From the NCBI GenBank assembly GCA_900770925.1, contig CAAGLY010000026.1, positions 1 through 23,643 of the forward strand: a stretch of DNA of 23,643 nt, given 5' to 3'. This DNA is from Bacilli bacterium (GTDB lineage: Bacteria; Bacillota_I; Bacilli_A; RFN20; CAG-288). How positions within the stretch are numbered: position 1 is the first letter of the stretch; each line of letters opens with the position of its first letter. Positions 6,781 through 13,697 of the stretch are shown here, one piece after another. The position numbers and the translations under genes were made by a program. The notes beneath the pieces were generated by a model, which had not been told where the DNA came from, did not search any database, and worked only from the letters and a program-made list of their open reading frames with translations.

Positions 6781-7752
6781 TTACTTCTGGTAATTCTTCC
6801 ACCTCGTATCGGTGGCTTCTTTGATGGATTCGGTGACTTCTTCGACTTCTTTTTTCTCCCAGTCTTTCTCATCCTGACGGAGGAAGGAAGTGCGATCGAC
6901 GCGGTTATCGAAGACTCCGATAGGAAGATGGAACTTTTCTCCCTGGCTGATGACAGTGATGGTGTCTTTGACTTCGGAAGAATTCCTCAGAAATTCCCTG
7001 TCATCGACTCCGTATTCGTTCCTCCTGACCGTTAAGGGAACACCATGGAAGAGATTGCTTCCCTGTCCATCCGGTTTAGCTCGGGCGAAGTTCTTTCTCC
7101 GGGATTCTTCCGGTGTTACCCAGATATAAAGAATCGCGGCATCCTTTAAAAGATCGGGAGCAAACTGAGAAAGACTATACTGATAACCCATTGTTCCGCT
7201 TAAAGGCATCTTAGAGCCGCCTTTTCCGCCACGGGCAGCTTCAATGACGATGGTCTTATCCTCGAAGCTTTCCGGAATCTGACTTTCCTTGCCTTTCAGG
7301 ATTTCCTTAGCTTCTTTCTCTAGTTTTTTTGCTAATTCCTTGCGGACATTTTCATCCAATAAAGAAAGACGCGGCTTTAATCCAACCCTGATAGAGCAGC
7401 GGTCAAGGCGTTCAAAGAGATACTCGGCAACGGATTCCGGTTTAACGAAATTCCGATTCAAAAGATCGTGATAATCTTCATTCAGCCTGTGAATCAGAGT
7501 CCCCCAGTCTCTTCCGTCGAAGAAAGTATCATCGTCTGCTTTATAGAATACACGTCCTTCATCCCTCTTAACAAGTTCCTGGTCAATGCGGCGCCTATAG
7601 TTGACATAAGGAAAGTCATCCAGCTGAAGATTTTCGCCAATATGGAAGTCTTCTTCGAGAACCTTCTTATCCCTATGGGCCATAAGATTACGAACTTCCG
7701 ATTTTCCACTTGCCGGAAGAGCAAGCAGTAAGACAGTCTTAAATGCTTTCAT
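6781..7752 (-). CDS. P-loop NTPase / kinase-like protein of unknown function
   Basis: This is a 323-aa soluble protein. Near the N-terminus, after a hydrophobic beta-strand (KTVLLL), is ALPASGKSE (residues 11-19), a Walker A loop with Ala in place of the first Gly, as in many nucleotide-kinase-like P-loop proteins. KTIVIEAARGG in the middle resembles a second strand and Walker B region. LYIWVTPEESRRKNFARAKPDG contains basic residues that could form a kinase-type lid, and the C-terminus is highly charged. It is a single-gene transcription unit, with an AAAGAGG ribosome-binding site 10 nt before the ATG and its own terminator. The substrate is unknown; a phosphotransferase acting on a small molecule or nucleic acid end is a guess from the fold. 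I do not recognise the specific family. Confidence 0.8.
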   Translation of the reverse strand: MKAFKTVLLLALPASGKSEVRNLMAHRDKKVLEEDFHIGENLQLDDFPYVNYRRRIDQELVKRDEGRVFYKADDDTFFDGRDWGTLIHRLNEDYHDLLNRNFVKPESVAEYLFERLDRCSIRVGLKPRLSLLDENVRKELAKKLEKEAKEILKGKESQIPESFEDKTIVIEAARGGKGGSKMPLSGTMGYQYSLSQFAPDLLKDAAILYIWVTPEESRRKNFARAKPDGQGSNLFHGVPLTVRRNEYGVDDREFLRNSSEVKDTITVISQGEKFHLPIGVFDNRVDRTSFLRQDEKDWEKKEVEEVTESIKEATDTRWKNYQK

Positions 7753-8137
7753 TCTTTTATTTCCTCTTTATTATTTTACTTTGTTTTCGTCAAAAGTGTG
7801 AATTTGGGTGAATTATTTTTCTATTGACTTTTTAGCTTGACATCTAGGGAAAAGACAAATACCAGCTTTGATTTTAGTGGGATAAGGAAATAATCGTTGT
7901 ATTACAAACGCAAAGGGAGTAGAAAACCAGGCGTTTCTTATAGTTCACAAAGGAAAAGCAAAACAGCTTACTGAACTGGCTGGATAAAAATCAATTCTTC
8001 CAGGAAAGAAACACTCACCTTTGATGGGAAGACCTACCCGTGATGGCTACGGACTTGGCTTACTCCTTAATACCCGTCGTTTAGGCGAAGCTGGTCTTCT
8101 TCCCGAGTATAAAGATAAAAGAAGACTGTACTATTGA
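7753..8137. other. Intergenic or decayed DNA between the P-loop gene and the GH65 remnant
   Basis: No intact gene is visible. On the plus strand a TTGACA-like sequence occurs at 7837-7842, but only a poor -10 (TACCAG) sits 17 bp downstream, so this could be the weakened promoter of the lost sugar operon. From the ATG at 8024 a 37-codon frame (starting MGRPTRDGYGLGLLL) runs to a TGA at 8135. It is in the same frame as the GH65 remnant that follows, but I cannot assign it to that family. Other frames contain short gene-like pieces broken by stops. Confidence 0.45.
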
Positions 8138-8407
8138 AGATGTAAGAAAGAGACTGAAAGACAAAAATTTGGAGAGGTAAAGAAGAACCTGCAAGCAAGA
8201 AAAGTCATTAAGCAAGCAGATGTAGTTTCTCTTATGGTCTTGCATACAGGCGCTTTCGCAAAAGAACTTGAAAAGAAGAATTATGAGTTCTATCATCCTT
8301 ATACCGAACATGGTGGTTCTCTTTCTTCTTCCAGACATTCCTTGCTTGCGTTCCGTTTAACAAAGAACGAAGAAGGATATCGCTTCAGGAAGAAATCTAT
8401 CAGGTAA
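8138..8407 (+). pseudogene. C-terminal remnant of a GH65 disaccharide phosphorylase (maltose/kojibiose/trehalose type)
   Basis: The frame is open between TGA (8135) and TAA (8405-8407) and encodes RKVIKQADVVSLMVL, ELEKKNYEFYHPYTEHGGSL and SSSRHSLLAF. These match the C-terminal region of the catalytic domain of GH65 phosphorylases (VIKQADVV..., FYEP.T.HdSSLS..., followed by a LA..LG region). That family splits alpha-glucosidic disaccharides with phosphate to give beta-glucose 1-phosphate, the substrate of the pgmB product directly downstream. Only about 90 of the usual ~750 residues remain. There is no start and the frame ends early after EEGYRFRKKSIR, so the gene is clearly dead. The functional link with pgmB supports the identification. 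Confidence 0.75.
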
Positions 8408-8451
8408 TCATTACAAAAGACAAAGTGATTAAAAAACGGAGGAGTCATTAA

Positions 8452-9108
8452 ATGGTAAAAGGAAGGATATTCGATCTTGATGGTGTACTTGTCTTTACCG
8501 ACAAGCTTCATTACAAAGCCTGGAAGAAGAGGGCGGATGATGAAGGAATTGACTTTGATGAGAAAATAAACGACCGCCTTCGTGGCATCTCAAGAAGGGC
8601 TTCTTTGGAAATTATTCTTGAAAAAGCAACAAAGAGTTACACGCAGGAAGAAAAAGAAGCACTTGCTGAAAAGAAGAACAAGATTTATGTTGCTTCGATT
8701 GAAAAGCTCACCCCAGATGCAGTAAGCGAGGAAACCCGCAATACTTTAAAGACCTTGCATGAAAACGGTGTAAAACTTGCCTTAGGTTCCTCTAGCAAGA
8801 ACGCAAAGCTGATTCTCGAAAAGGTTGGCCTGACCTCTTACTTCGATGCCATCAGTGATGGGGTTGGCTTAGTCCATCCGAAACCGGATCCGGAAGTATT
8901 CTTAAAGGCTGCTAAGAGGCTCAATCTCCGCCCAGATCAGTGTGCGGTTATTGAGGATGCAAAAGCGGGCATTGATGCTGCAAACAAAGGAAACTTCACC
9001 TCCATTGCTTTCAATGGTGAAGCTTATGGATATGATAAGGCTGATTACCACATTAAGAATTTCTCCGAACTTATTAAAATAGCAGAAAGAAGTTTTCCTT
9101 CTCGATGA
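8452..9108 (+). CDS. pgmB: Beta-phosphoglucomutase (HAD superfamily)
   Basis: The enzyme interconverts beta-D-glucose 1-phosphate and glucose 6-phosphate in the cytoplasm. All catalytic features of the HAD family are visible: FDLDGVL with nucleophile Asp8 and acid/base Asp10, the cap motif LRGISR (43-48), GSSSKN (112-117), HPKPDP with Lys144, and IEDAKAG with Glu168/Asp169. Length (218 aa) is normal. ACGGAGGAGTC forms a good ribosome-binding site before the ATG. Its usual partner, the GH65 phosphorylase, survives only as a fragment upstream, so the source of beta-glucose 1-phosphate must be elsewhere or the gene is an orphan on the way to loss. Its last 17 nt overlap an ABC-ATPase fragment in another frame, which suggests that a deletion joined the two and created the present C-terminus (SFPSR). 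Confidence 0.92.
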   Translation: MVKGRIFDLDGVLVFTDKLHYKAWKKRADDEGIDFDEKINDRLRGISRRASLEIILEKATKSYTQEEKEALAEKKNKIYVASIEKLTPDAVSEETRNTLKTLHENGVKLALGSSSKNAKLILEKVGLTSYFDAISDGVGLVHPKPDPEVFLKAAKRLNLRPDQCAVIEDAKAGIDAANKGNFTSIAFNGEAYGYDKADYHIKNFSELIKIAERSFPSR

Positions 9109-9181
9109 GCCATTATCCAGCCTCGATGCAAAGAGGCGTGCTCAGAGGCGAACTGAAATCACTGAACTTCACAAAGAATAA
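9092..9181 (+). pseudogene. Fragment of a sugar-importer ABC ATPase (MsmK/MalK/UgpC type)
   Basis: In the frame beginning at 9092 the sequence reads VFLLDEPLSSLDAKRR, then AQRRTEITELHKE and a stop. This is the Walker B and D-loop signature of carbohydrate ABC-importer ATPases (LLDEPLSNLDAKLR..MR.EI..LH). Only ~29 codons remain. The fragment starts inside the 3' end of pgmB in another frame, as expected from a deletion between two genes of one sugar-uptake operon. It cannot be functional. Confidence 0.8.
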
Positions 9182-9199
9182 GTCAAAGAAGAAGTGATA

Positions 9200-9262
9200 A
9201 TGGATAAGATAAAAGCCAAAATCGATGGAATAAGAAAGACGGTCCAAAAGATATTTTTATGA
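9200..9262 (+). other. 20-codon ORF, possible truncated N-terminus of a lost gene
   Basis: An ATG with AAGAAG upstream opens a 20-codon frame (MDKIKAKIDGIRKTVQKIFL) that stops at 9260-9262. Its basic, amphipathic start resembles the N-terminal tail of a transporter permease, which would fit the sugar-operon remains beside it, but the piece is too short to identify. The rest of 9263-9352 is T-rich with no further signal. Confidence 0.2.
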
Positions 9263-9352
9263 AGTTTCCTAAAATCAGAGTCCTGCTTTTTTGTGATTCT
9301 TTTTTTCATGACTTTATTATAGAAGCAATGATGTTGATTTAAAACAACGAAA

Positions 9353-9374
9353 AAAACCGGCTTTCGCCGGCTTT
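9353..9374 (-). terminator. Intrinsic terminator after tRNA-Ala
   Basis: CCGGC/GCCGG with a 4-nt loop is flanked by A-runs on one side and T-runs on the other. Read on the minus strand it sits about 10 nt beyond the tRNA 3' end and is followed by TTTTTTT. It may also work for plus-strand transcripts. Confidence 0.88.
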
Positions 9375-9384
9375 GTTTTTCAAT

Positions 9385-9460
9385 TGGTGGAGCTGACGAG
9401 GATCGAACTCGCTACCTCATGCTTGCAAAGCACGCGCTCTCCCAGGTGAGCTACAGCCCC
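9385..9460 (-). tRNA. tRNA-Ala (anticodon TGC)
   Basis: The minus strand gives a 76-nt cloverleaf, with GGGGCTG/CAGCTCC acceptor pairing, GCTC/GAGC D-stem, anticodon loop TTTGCAA, the standard GTTCGATC T-arm, and CCA encoded at the 3' end (TGG at 9385-9387). It lies 48 nt downstream of mtaB and shares its direction, so it may be cotranscribed. Confidence 0.97.
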
Positions 9461-9508
9461 AAAAACGCCACGGACAACATTATAGTGAATTCCCTGGCGT
9501 CAATCAAG

Positions 9509-10741
9509 CTAAATTCGAACAAAAGTTCCAGTCAGATCCTTATCGGAATCAAATTCATAGCGGAGGTAATGCTGACTATAGCCTTCATACTTTCCTTCTT
9601 TATTCTTTCCTTCTATCAGGACAAGCTCATCAAGGTTTTCTTTCCGGTACAGTTTTTCGTTCTCTTCCGAGAGTCTGATCAGCTCTCTTGTCCGTTCTAG
9701 ACGGATTGACTGACTGACGGAATCCTTCAGTTTTGCTGCCCTAGTGAAAGGACGTTCGGAATAAGGGAAGGCATGAATACGCCTGAAAGCGACTTTTCTG
9801 CAGAACTCGTAGGTATCTTTGAAATCTTCCTCTGTTTCTCCCGGAAATCCAGAGATAACATCGGTGCTTAGGGCGACATCAGGAATCAGCTTCCGGATTT
9901 CGTTAACCTTATCTAAATACTGAGAGAGATGGTATTTCCGGTTCCTTTTGACCAGAATCTTTTCGCTCCCTGACTGAAGCGGAATATGGAAATGAGGGCA
10001 GAGCTTATCCTTATGATCAGCAAAGAGCTGGATATATTCCTCATCAATCTGACTGATTTCAATGGAAGAGACACGGATACGATAAGGAATCGGAGATAGG
10101 TCCAACCTATCCTTCAACAAATGCTTAAGTCGGTAATCCGGATTGGAAGGGTCATGGTAGCTTCCGGTATCAATACCGCCGATAATCAGTTCATGGACGC
10201 CATTAGAAAGCAGATCCCTTGCTTCCTTGAGGATGGAATCCTTATCCCGGGAACGGGACCGTCCGCGGGTATAAGGAACGACGCAGTAAGAGCAGAAATT
10301 ATCGCATCCATCCTGAATCTTCCTATATCCTCTGATACTCTTCTCTGCCTTCTTTGTCGGAGTGTCTTCATAGACGAACTTCCGGCTTTCCAAGTCGACA
10401 TAGTCGCACCCCTGCTGTTCAGGAAGTGACTCAATCTTAGACTTGTTGGATGACCCTGTAACAGCGACAACACCGGGAAGAGAAAGATACTCTTCCTTAT
10501 GGATCTGACTAGAACATCCCCTGATGACAATTTTCTTGTCCGGAAAGGTCCGGGAGAGAGAACGGACTCTCTGAAGGTCTTTCCGTTCGGCCTCATTGGT
10601 AACGGCACAGGTATTGACAAAATAGATATCCGCTTCCTTTCCCTTCGCCTCGGTGAACCCTTCCTTTAATAGACGCTCTCTGAGGGATTCGGATTCATAG
10701 GCATTCACCTTGCATCCGAAGGTATAGATTTTAAAGGTCAT
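9509..10741 (-). CDS. mtaB: tRNA t6A37 methylthiotransferase MtaB
   Basis: This radical-SAM enzyme adds a methylthio group to t6A37 of tRNAs that read ANN codons, giving ms2t6A. From the ATG at 10741 the protein has 410 residues. The N-terminal UPF0004 domain shows FGCKVNAYESE (C10), NTCAVTNEAERK (C45) and RGCSSQ (C76), the ligands of the auxiliary cluster. DGCDNFCSYCVVPYTRGR (C146, C150, C153) binds the SAM cluster, and a TRAM-like domain ends the protein. FGCKVN and CAVT separate it from MiaB and RimO. An earlier in-frame ATG at 10795 would add 18 basic residues from inside the upstream gene; the shorter start has AAGGAG upstream and begins the conserved domain. It overlaps the upstream gene by 11 nt, implying one transcript. 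Confidence 0.93.
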   Translation of the reverse strand: MTFKIYTFGCKVNAYESESLRERLLKEGFTEAKGKEADIYFVNTCAVTNEAERKDLQRVRSLSRTFPDKKIVIRGCSSQIHKEEYLSLPGVVAVTGSSNKSKIESLPEQQGCDYVDLESRKFVYEDTPTKKAEKSIRGYRKIQDGCDNFCSYCVVPYTRGRSRSRDKDSILKEARDLLSNGVHELIIGGIDTGSYHDPSNPDYRLKHLLKDRLDLSPIPYRIRVSSIEISQIDEEYIQLFADHKDKLCPHFHIPLQSGSEKILVKRNRKYHLSQYLDKVNEIRKLIPDVALSTDVISGFPGETEEDFKDTYEFCRKVAFRRIHAFPYSERPFTRAAKLKDSVSQSIRLERTRELIRLSEENEKLYRKENLDELVLIEGKNKEGKYEGYSQHYLRYEFDSDKDLTGTFVRI

Positions 10742-11507
10742 CTTCGTTTCTCTCCTTATACTGCCTTTCCTTGCTCTTGATAGCCGATAGGACAACCTTC
10801 GGGGATAAGAGCTTAAGGCTGATCAGATCCTGAGACAGTTTTGCGAAATCATTGGAATAATAGTCTTTGGCAATCGACTCTAGTCTTTCTTTTAAATGGC
10901 TTCTGTCTTTTTGCTTCCTGTTCTCATCGAAGAAAGGAATCCTGGTTTCCAGATAACCCCTAGAGTCGATGAAGAAGAGAACCCCCTCTTTTTCAAGATA
11001 ATAGCTGGAAGAATCAATGTCAAAGACATCAAGCTTCTTCCTTCTGGTCTGCTTCCTATCGAAGATATGGCTTCCGTATTCAAAGAAAGGATTAATCAGA
11101 GAACAGTCTGGATCTTTCAGAAATGCATCATAGGGGAAGGAATAGAAGGAGCTGATATCCGAAAGCATTCGCTGATTGATGAAGGGAGTATAGAAAGGGA
11201 AAAAGACCTTGGTCTGATGATAGAGGAAGTGAGGCATACCATCAAAGAGAGTCTTGATCCTTCCTTTGTTCTTCAGGATTTCATTTGGATCAGAATCCTT
11301 TAATAAAGATAGGATTGCCTGTCTCCTTTTAAGGCTTCTGAGAAAGATAAAAGACCGCCTGACTCCATAGGGAGTAGAAAAATCAAGGTATTTCCGTCCG
11401 ATATCCGGACAGGCAGACTGATTTCTATTGATATAGCTAAGCTCTGCACTTGGGGACCTAGTTTTAGGAACTGCCCAGTTCAGATAGGAAAAGAAGCCTC
11501 TAGACAT
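10731..11507 (-). CDS. Conserved-looking protein of unknown function upstream of mtaB (258 aa)
   Basis: The start is placed at the ATG at 11507 (MSRGFFSYLNWAVP). The frame extends upstream to 11633, but that part lies in a tRNA gene and its terminator. TGGAG precedes the ATG, and a TATAAT hexamer sits only 9 nt before it (11517-11522), so a leaderless or very short-leader transcript is possible. The protein is basic, rich in Phe/Tyr/Lys/Arg, with no membrane span or signal peptide. Aromatic clusters such as LFDGMPHFLYHQTKVFFPFY and YYLEKEGVLFFIDSRGYLET suggest a mixed alpha/beta fold. No catalytic motif is recognised. The 11-nt overlap with mtaB argues for translational coupling and possibly a tRNA-related role, which is inference only. 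Confidence 0.75.
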   Translation of the reverse strand: MSRGFFSYLNWAVPKTRSPSAELSYINRNQSACPDIGRKYLDFSTPYGVRRSFIFLRSLKRRQAILSLLKDSDPNEILKNKGRIKTLFDGMPHFLYHQTKVFFPFYTPFINQRMLSDISSFYSFPYDAFLKDPDCSLINPFFEYGSHIFDRKQTRRKKLDVFDIDSSSYYLEKEGVLFFIDSRGYLETRIPFFDENRKQKDRSHLKERLESIAKDYYSNDFAKLSQDLISLKLLSPKVVLSAIKSKERQYKERNEDDL

Positions 11508-11536
11508 AATGACTCCATTATAGTTGAAATAGGAAA

Positions 11537-11562
11537 GAAAAAAGCCCGGAATTTTCCGGGCT
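11537..11562 (-). terminator. Intrinsic terminator of the tRNA-Asp/tRNA-Gly unit
   Basis: On the minus strand AGCCCGGAA pairs with TTCCGGGCT, followed by TTTTTT. It starts 11 nt after the tRNA-Gly 3' end and lies 29 nt before the next start codon. Confidence 0.9.
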
Positions 11563-11573
11563 ATCTTTTCTAA

Positions 11574-11647
11574 TGGAGCAAGCGACGGGAATCGGACCCG
11601 CATGTCGACCTTGGCAAGGGCGCGTTCTACCACTGAACTACGCCTGC
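11574..11647 (-). tRNA. tRNA-Gly (anticodon GCC) with unusual T-loop
   Basis: The minus strand forms a 74-nt cloverleaf: acceptor GCAGGCG/CGCTTGC, D-stem GTTC/GAAC, anticodon loop TTGCCAA, and encoded CCA (TGG at 11574-11576). Two oddities are visible. The T-loop reads TCCGATT instead of TTCGATT, so the nearly universal U55 is C. The anticodon stem CGCCC/GGTCG contains a C-U mismatch at 29-41. The other five tRNAs in the window have the normal T-loop. It may be a divergent but functional tRNA, a specialised one, or a degenerating copy. Confidence 0.92.
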
Positions 11648-11657
11648 AAATAGAAGA

Positions 11658-11734
11658 TGGCGGATCCTACGGGATTTGAACCCGTGGTCTTCTCCGTGAC
11701 AGGGAGACGTGATAGGCCGCTACACTAAGGATCC
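11658..11734 (-). tRNA. tRNA-Asp (anticodon GTC)
   Basis: The 77-nt cloverleaf has acceptor GGATCCT/AGGATCC, anticodon loop CTGTCAC, T-arm GGGTTCAAATCCC and encoded CCA. It is first in a two-tRNA unit, 10 nt before tRNA-Gly, with a promoter immediately upstream. Confidence 0.97.
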
Positions 11735-11760
11735 ATCCGCGCTTTCTTTTGCGCTTTAAG

Positions 11761-11789
11761 ATTATCGCATGTAGTCCAAAGAAATGCAA
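11761..11789 (-). promoter_or_regulatory. Promoter of the tRNA-Asp/tRNA-Gly unit
   Basis: On the minus strand TTGCAT (11784-11789) and GATAAT (11761-11766) are separated by exactly 17 bp. They end 26 bp before the tRNA-Asp 5' end, a typical distance for a stable-RNA promoter. Confidence 0.75.
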
Positions 11790-11954
11790 GGAAAATTTTA
11801 TAAATTATTCAGATCTTTTCATCCCCTAAAGGAAAAGAAGCAAAGGGACAAAATAGTCAACAAATGTTAAGCGGTTTCATGAACGGAAAAACGAGAAATC
11901 CTATCACTTTTCGATTCTTTTCCTTTAAAATAAGGGTCTACAGAGGAGCTGAAT

Positions 11955-12551
11955 ATGGAGAAACTTATCCTTTCCGAAGATGAAATCTCTCGGGTCTGCA
12001 GCCGATTAGCTTCAGAGATTGAACCAAAGCTGAAAGAAGACGACAACGGAATTCCGATTTTTGTCGGCATCAGGAACGGTGCACTTCCTTTCCTGTTCGA
12101 ATTAGTCCGTCATCTTAAGGGAGCCTACTGGCTTGATACGAGGAAGGTTTCCTCTTATAACGGAGAATCTTCTACAGGCAAAGTTACCTTAGAGAAGGAA
12201 CCGGATCACAACTTAGAAGGACGTGATGTTGTCCTTGTTGAGGATATTATCGATACAGGAACCACAAGGCACTTCCTGAAAGAGTTTGTCAGGAAGAAGT
12301 ATAAACCGAAGCATCTCTATATTTGCGTCTTAGTCAAGCGGAACAATCCGAAAGAGACCTATAGTGAGCTTGCTGACTTCACCGGACTTACTACGGATGA
12401 GCAGCGCTATATCGTTGGCTTCGGCTTTGATTATTACGGACTCTTCCGTAATGACCCCTATGTCTTTGTCCCTTCTAAGGAGGACAGGGCTAACTGGGAT
12501 AAGATCCTTCAGGAAGACAAGAAGAAACATCCTAAGCAGCTTCTGAAGTAA
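11955..12551 (+). CDS. hpt: Hypoxanthine phosphoribosyltransferase-like enzyme
   Basis: The enzyme salvages hypoxanthine or guanine with PRPP to give IMP or GMP in the cytoplasm. The PRPP-binding signature VVLVEDIIDTGTT (92-104) is complete. FVGIRNGALPFLFELVRHL (37-55) is the family's strand-loop-helix near the pyrophosphate site, and KVSSYNG matches the flexible loop with the Ser-Tyr pair. IVGFGFDYYGLFRNDPYVFV resembles the C-terminal purine-binding block (VGFGLDY...R.LPYV). Length (198 aa) is slightly above the usual ~180. The ribosome-binding site GAGGAG lies 6-8 nt before the ATG. A TAAAAT box at 11926-11931 may be the -10, but no good -35 is seen. Single gene, convergent with glf. Confidence 0.92.
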   Translation: MEKLILSEDEISRVCSRLASEIEPKLKEDDNGIPIFVGIRNGALPFLFELVRHLKGAYWLDTRKVSSYNGESSTGKVTLEKEPDHNLEGRDVVLVEDIIDTGTTRHFLKEFVRKKYKPKHLYICVLVKRNNPKETYSELADFTGLTTDEQRYIVGFGFDYYGLFRNDPYVFVPSKEDRANWDKILQEDKKKHPKQLLK

Positions 12552-12559
12552 CGCTATTG

Positions 12560-12596
12560 AAAAAAGGATGTCTCTAAGCAGGGGACATCCTTTTTT
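12560..12596. terminator. Bidirectional terminator between hpt and glf
   Basis: AAAAAAGGATGTC (12560-12572) and GACATCCTTTTTT (12584-12596) are perfect inverted repeats around an 11-nt loop. Flanking A- and T-runs give a U-tract in both directions, serving hpt on the plus strand and the rimO-glf operon on the minus strand. Confidence 0.95.
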
Positions 12597-12600
12597 AGTG

Positions 12601-13695
12601 CTACTTAGTTAACAAATCGAAGAGTTTCTTTGCTTCTAGGACTGTATCGTCCCTATCGTAATAGCTATAAGAGCCAAGCCGGCCTGCGAAACAGACCTTG
12701 CTTTCTTTTTCCGAGAGCTCTTTATAGGACAGATAAAGGTTCTTATTCTTTTCATTATTAATCGGATAAAGCGGCCTATCCCCTTCCGTGAATTCCTTCG
12801 GGTATTCCCTTGTGATATAGGTCACCTTGCTTCCTCTGTCCCTAAAGTGCTTATGCTCACAGATCCGGGTATAAGGCACTTCTCTGTCCGTGTAATTGAC
12901 AACCGCGGATTTCTGGTAGTATTCCTGCTCAAGACGCTTTGTCTCAAAGCGGAGAGTCCGATATTCAAGATGTCCTAGACGGTAATCGAAGTAGGCATCG
13001 ATAGGACCGGTATAGATGACCTTATCTGCCCTGTTCCTATACTTTTCCTTATCGGCAAGGAAGTCTGCATTCAGGATGACATCTACCCCTTCTAACCTAT
13101 TCTCGATCGTCTTTGTGTACCCTTCCCTAGGGATACCGGAATAGGTGTCGTTAAAGTAATTGTTATTGTAAGTGAAGCGGACAGGCAGACGTTTGATGAT
13201 GGAAGGAGGAAGCTCCTTACAGGAACGTCCCCACTGCTTTTCCGTATATCCTTTGACAAGAATCTCAAAGATATCTTTTCCGACCATCTTTATTGCCTGT
13301 TCTTCTAGGTTCTTCGGCTCTTTGATTCCGGAGGCATCAATCTGTTCCTGGATTTTTTTCTTCGCTTCCTCAGGCTCTGTGATACCCCAGAGATCCTTGA
13401 AGGTATTCCTGTTGAATGGCCTATGGTAGTATTTTCCTTTATAGAAGGCTAAAGGCTCATTGATGAAGGTTTTCCTTTTGCCATAGGAATCGAAGAAGTT
13501 CCAGGCAAAGGAATCCGATGTATGGAAGATGTGAGGACCGACGACATGGATGTCGATATCATCCTTCCGCTCTGTTCGGATAGCGCCTCCGACATAAGGA
13601 AGCTTCTCTATGATAAGGACCTTATGATTCTTCTTCCTCCTGGCGGCCAAGGAAGCGCCGAATAGTCCGGCGCCGACAATCAGATAATCGTACAT
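12601..13695 (-). CDS. glf: UDP-galactopyranose mutase
   Basis: The flavoenzyme converts UDP-galactopyranose to UDP-galactofuranose, the donor for galactofuranose-containing surface glycans. The 364-aa protein shows the FAD fingerprint VGAGLFG (7-13), GPHIFHTSD, GYTEKQWGRS, the arginine-bearing RFTYNNNYFNDTYSGIP, YTGPIDAYFDYRLGHLEYRTL, and the C-terminal AGRLGSYSYYD with a following DDTV, so it looks complete. In many relatives the last motif is YYDMD; here it is YYDRD. It is the last gene of a minus-strand operon, starting 2 nt after the cysS stop. No galactofuranosyltransferase is visible in the window, so the glycan genes must be elsewhere. Confidence 0.95.
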   Translation of the reverse strand: MYDYLIVGAGLFGASLAARRKKNHKVLIIEKLPYVGGAIRTERKDDIDIHVVGPHIFHTSDSFAWNFFDSYGKRKTFINEPLAFYKGKYYHRPFNRNTFKDLWGITEPEEAKKKIQEQIDASGIKEPKNLEEQAIKMVGKDIFEILVKGYTEKQWGRSCKELPPSIIKRLPVRFTYNNNYFNDTYSGIPREGYTKTIENRLEGVDVILNADFLADKEKYRNRADKVIYTGPIDAYFDYRLGHLEYRTLRFETKRLEQEYYQKSAVVNYTDREVPYTRICEHKHFRDRGSKVTYITREYPKEFTEGDRPLYPINNEKNKNLYLSYKELSEKESKVCFAGRLGSYSYYDRDDTVLEAKKLFDLLTK

Positions 13696-13697
13696 TT

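Noticed and set aside
8081..8511. Minus-strand ORFs across the GH65 remnant
   Set aside because: The plus strand carries recognisable GH65 sequence; the minus frames are low-complexity shadows.
10742..10795. N-terminal extension of mtaB
   Set aside because: The extra 18 residues are basic and unlike the family start; the ATG at 10741 leads directly into FKIYTFGCKVN and has AAGGAG upstream.
11508..11633. N-terminal extension of the 258-aa gene to 11633
   Set aside because: It would translate most of tRNA-Gly and the tRNA terminator; the ATG at 11507 has a better context.
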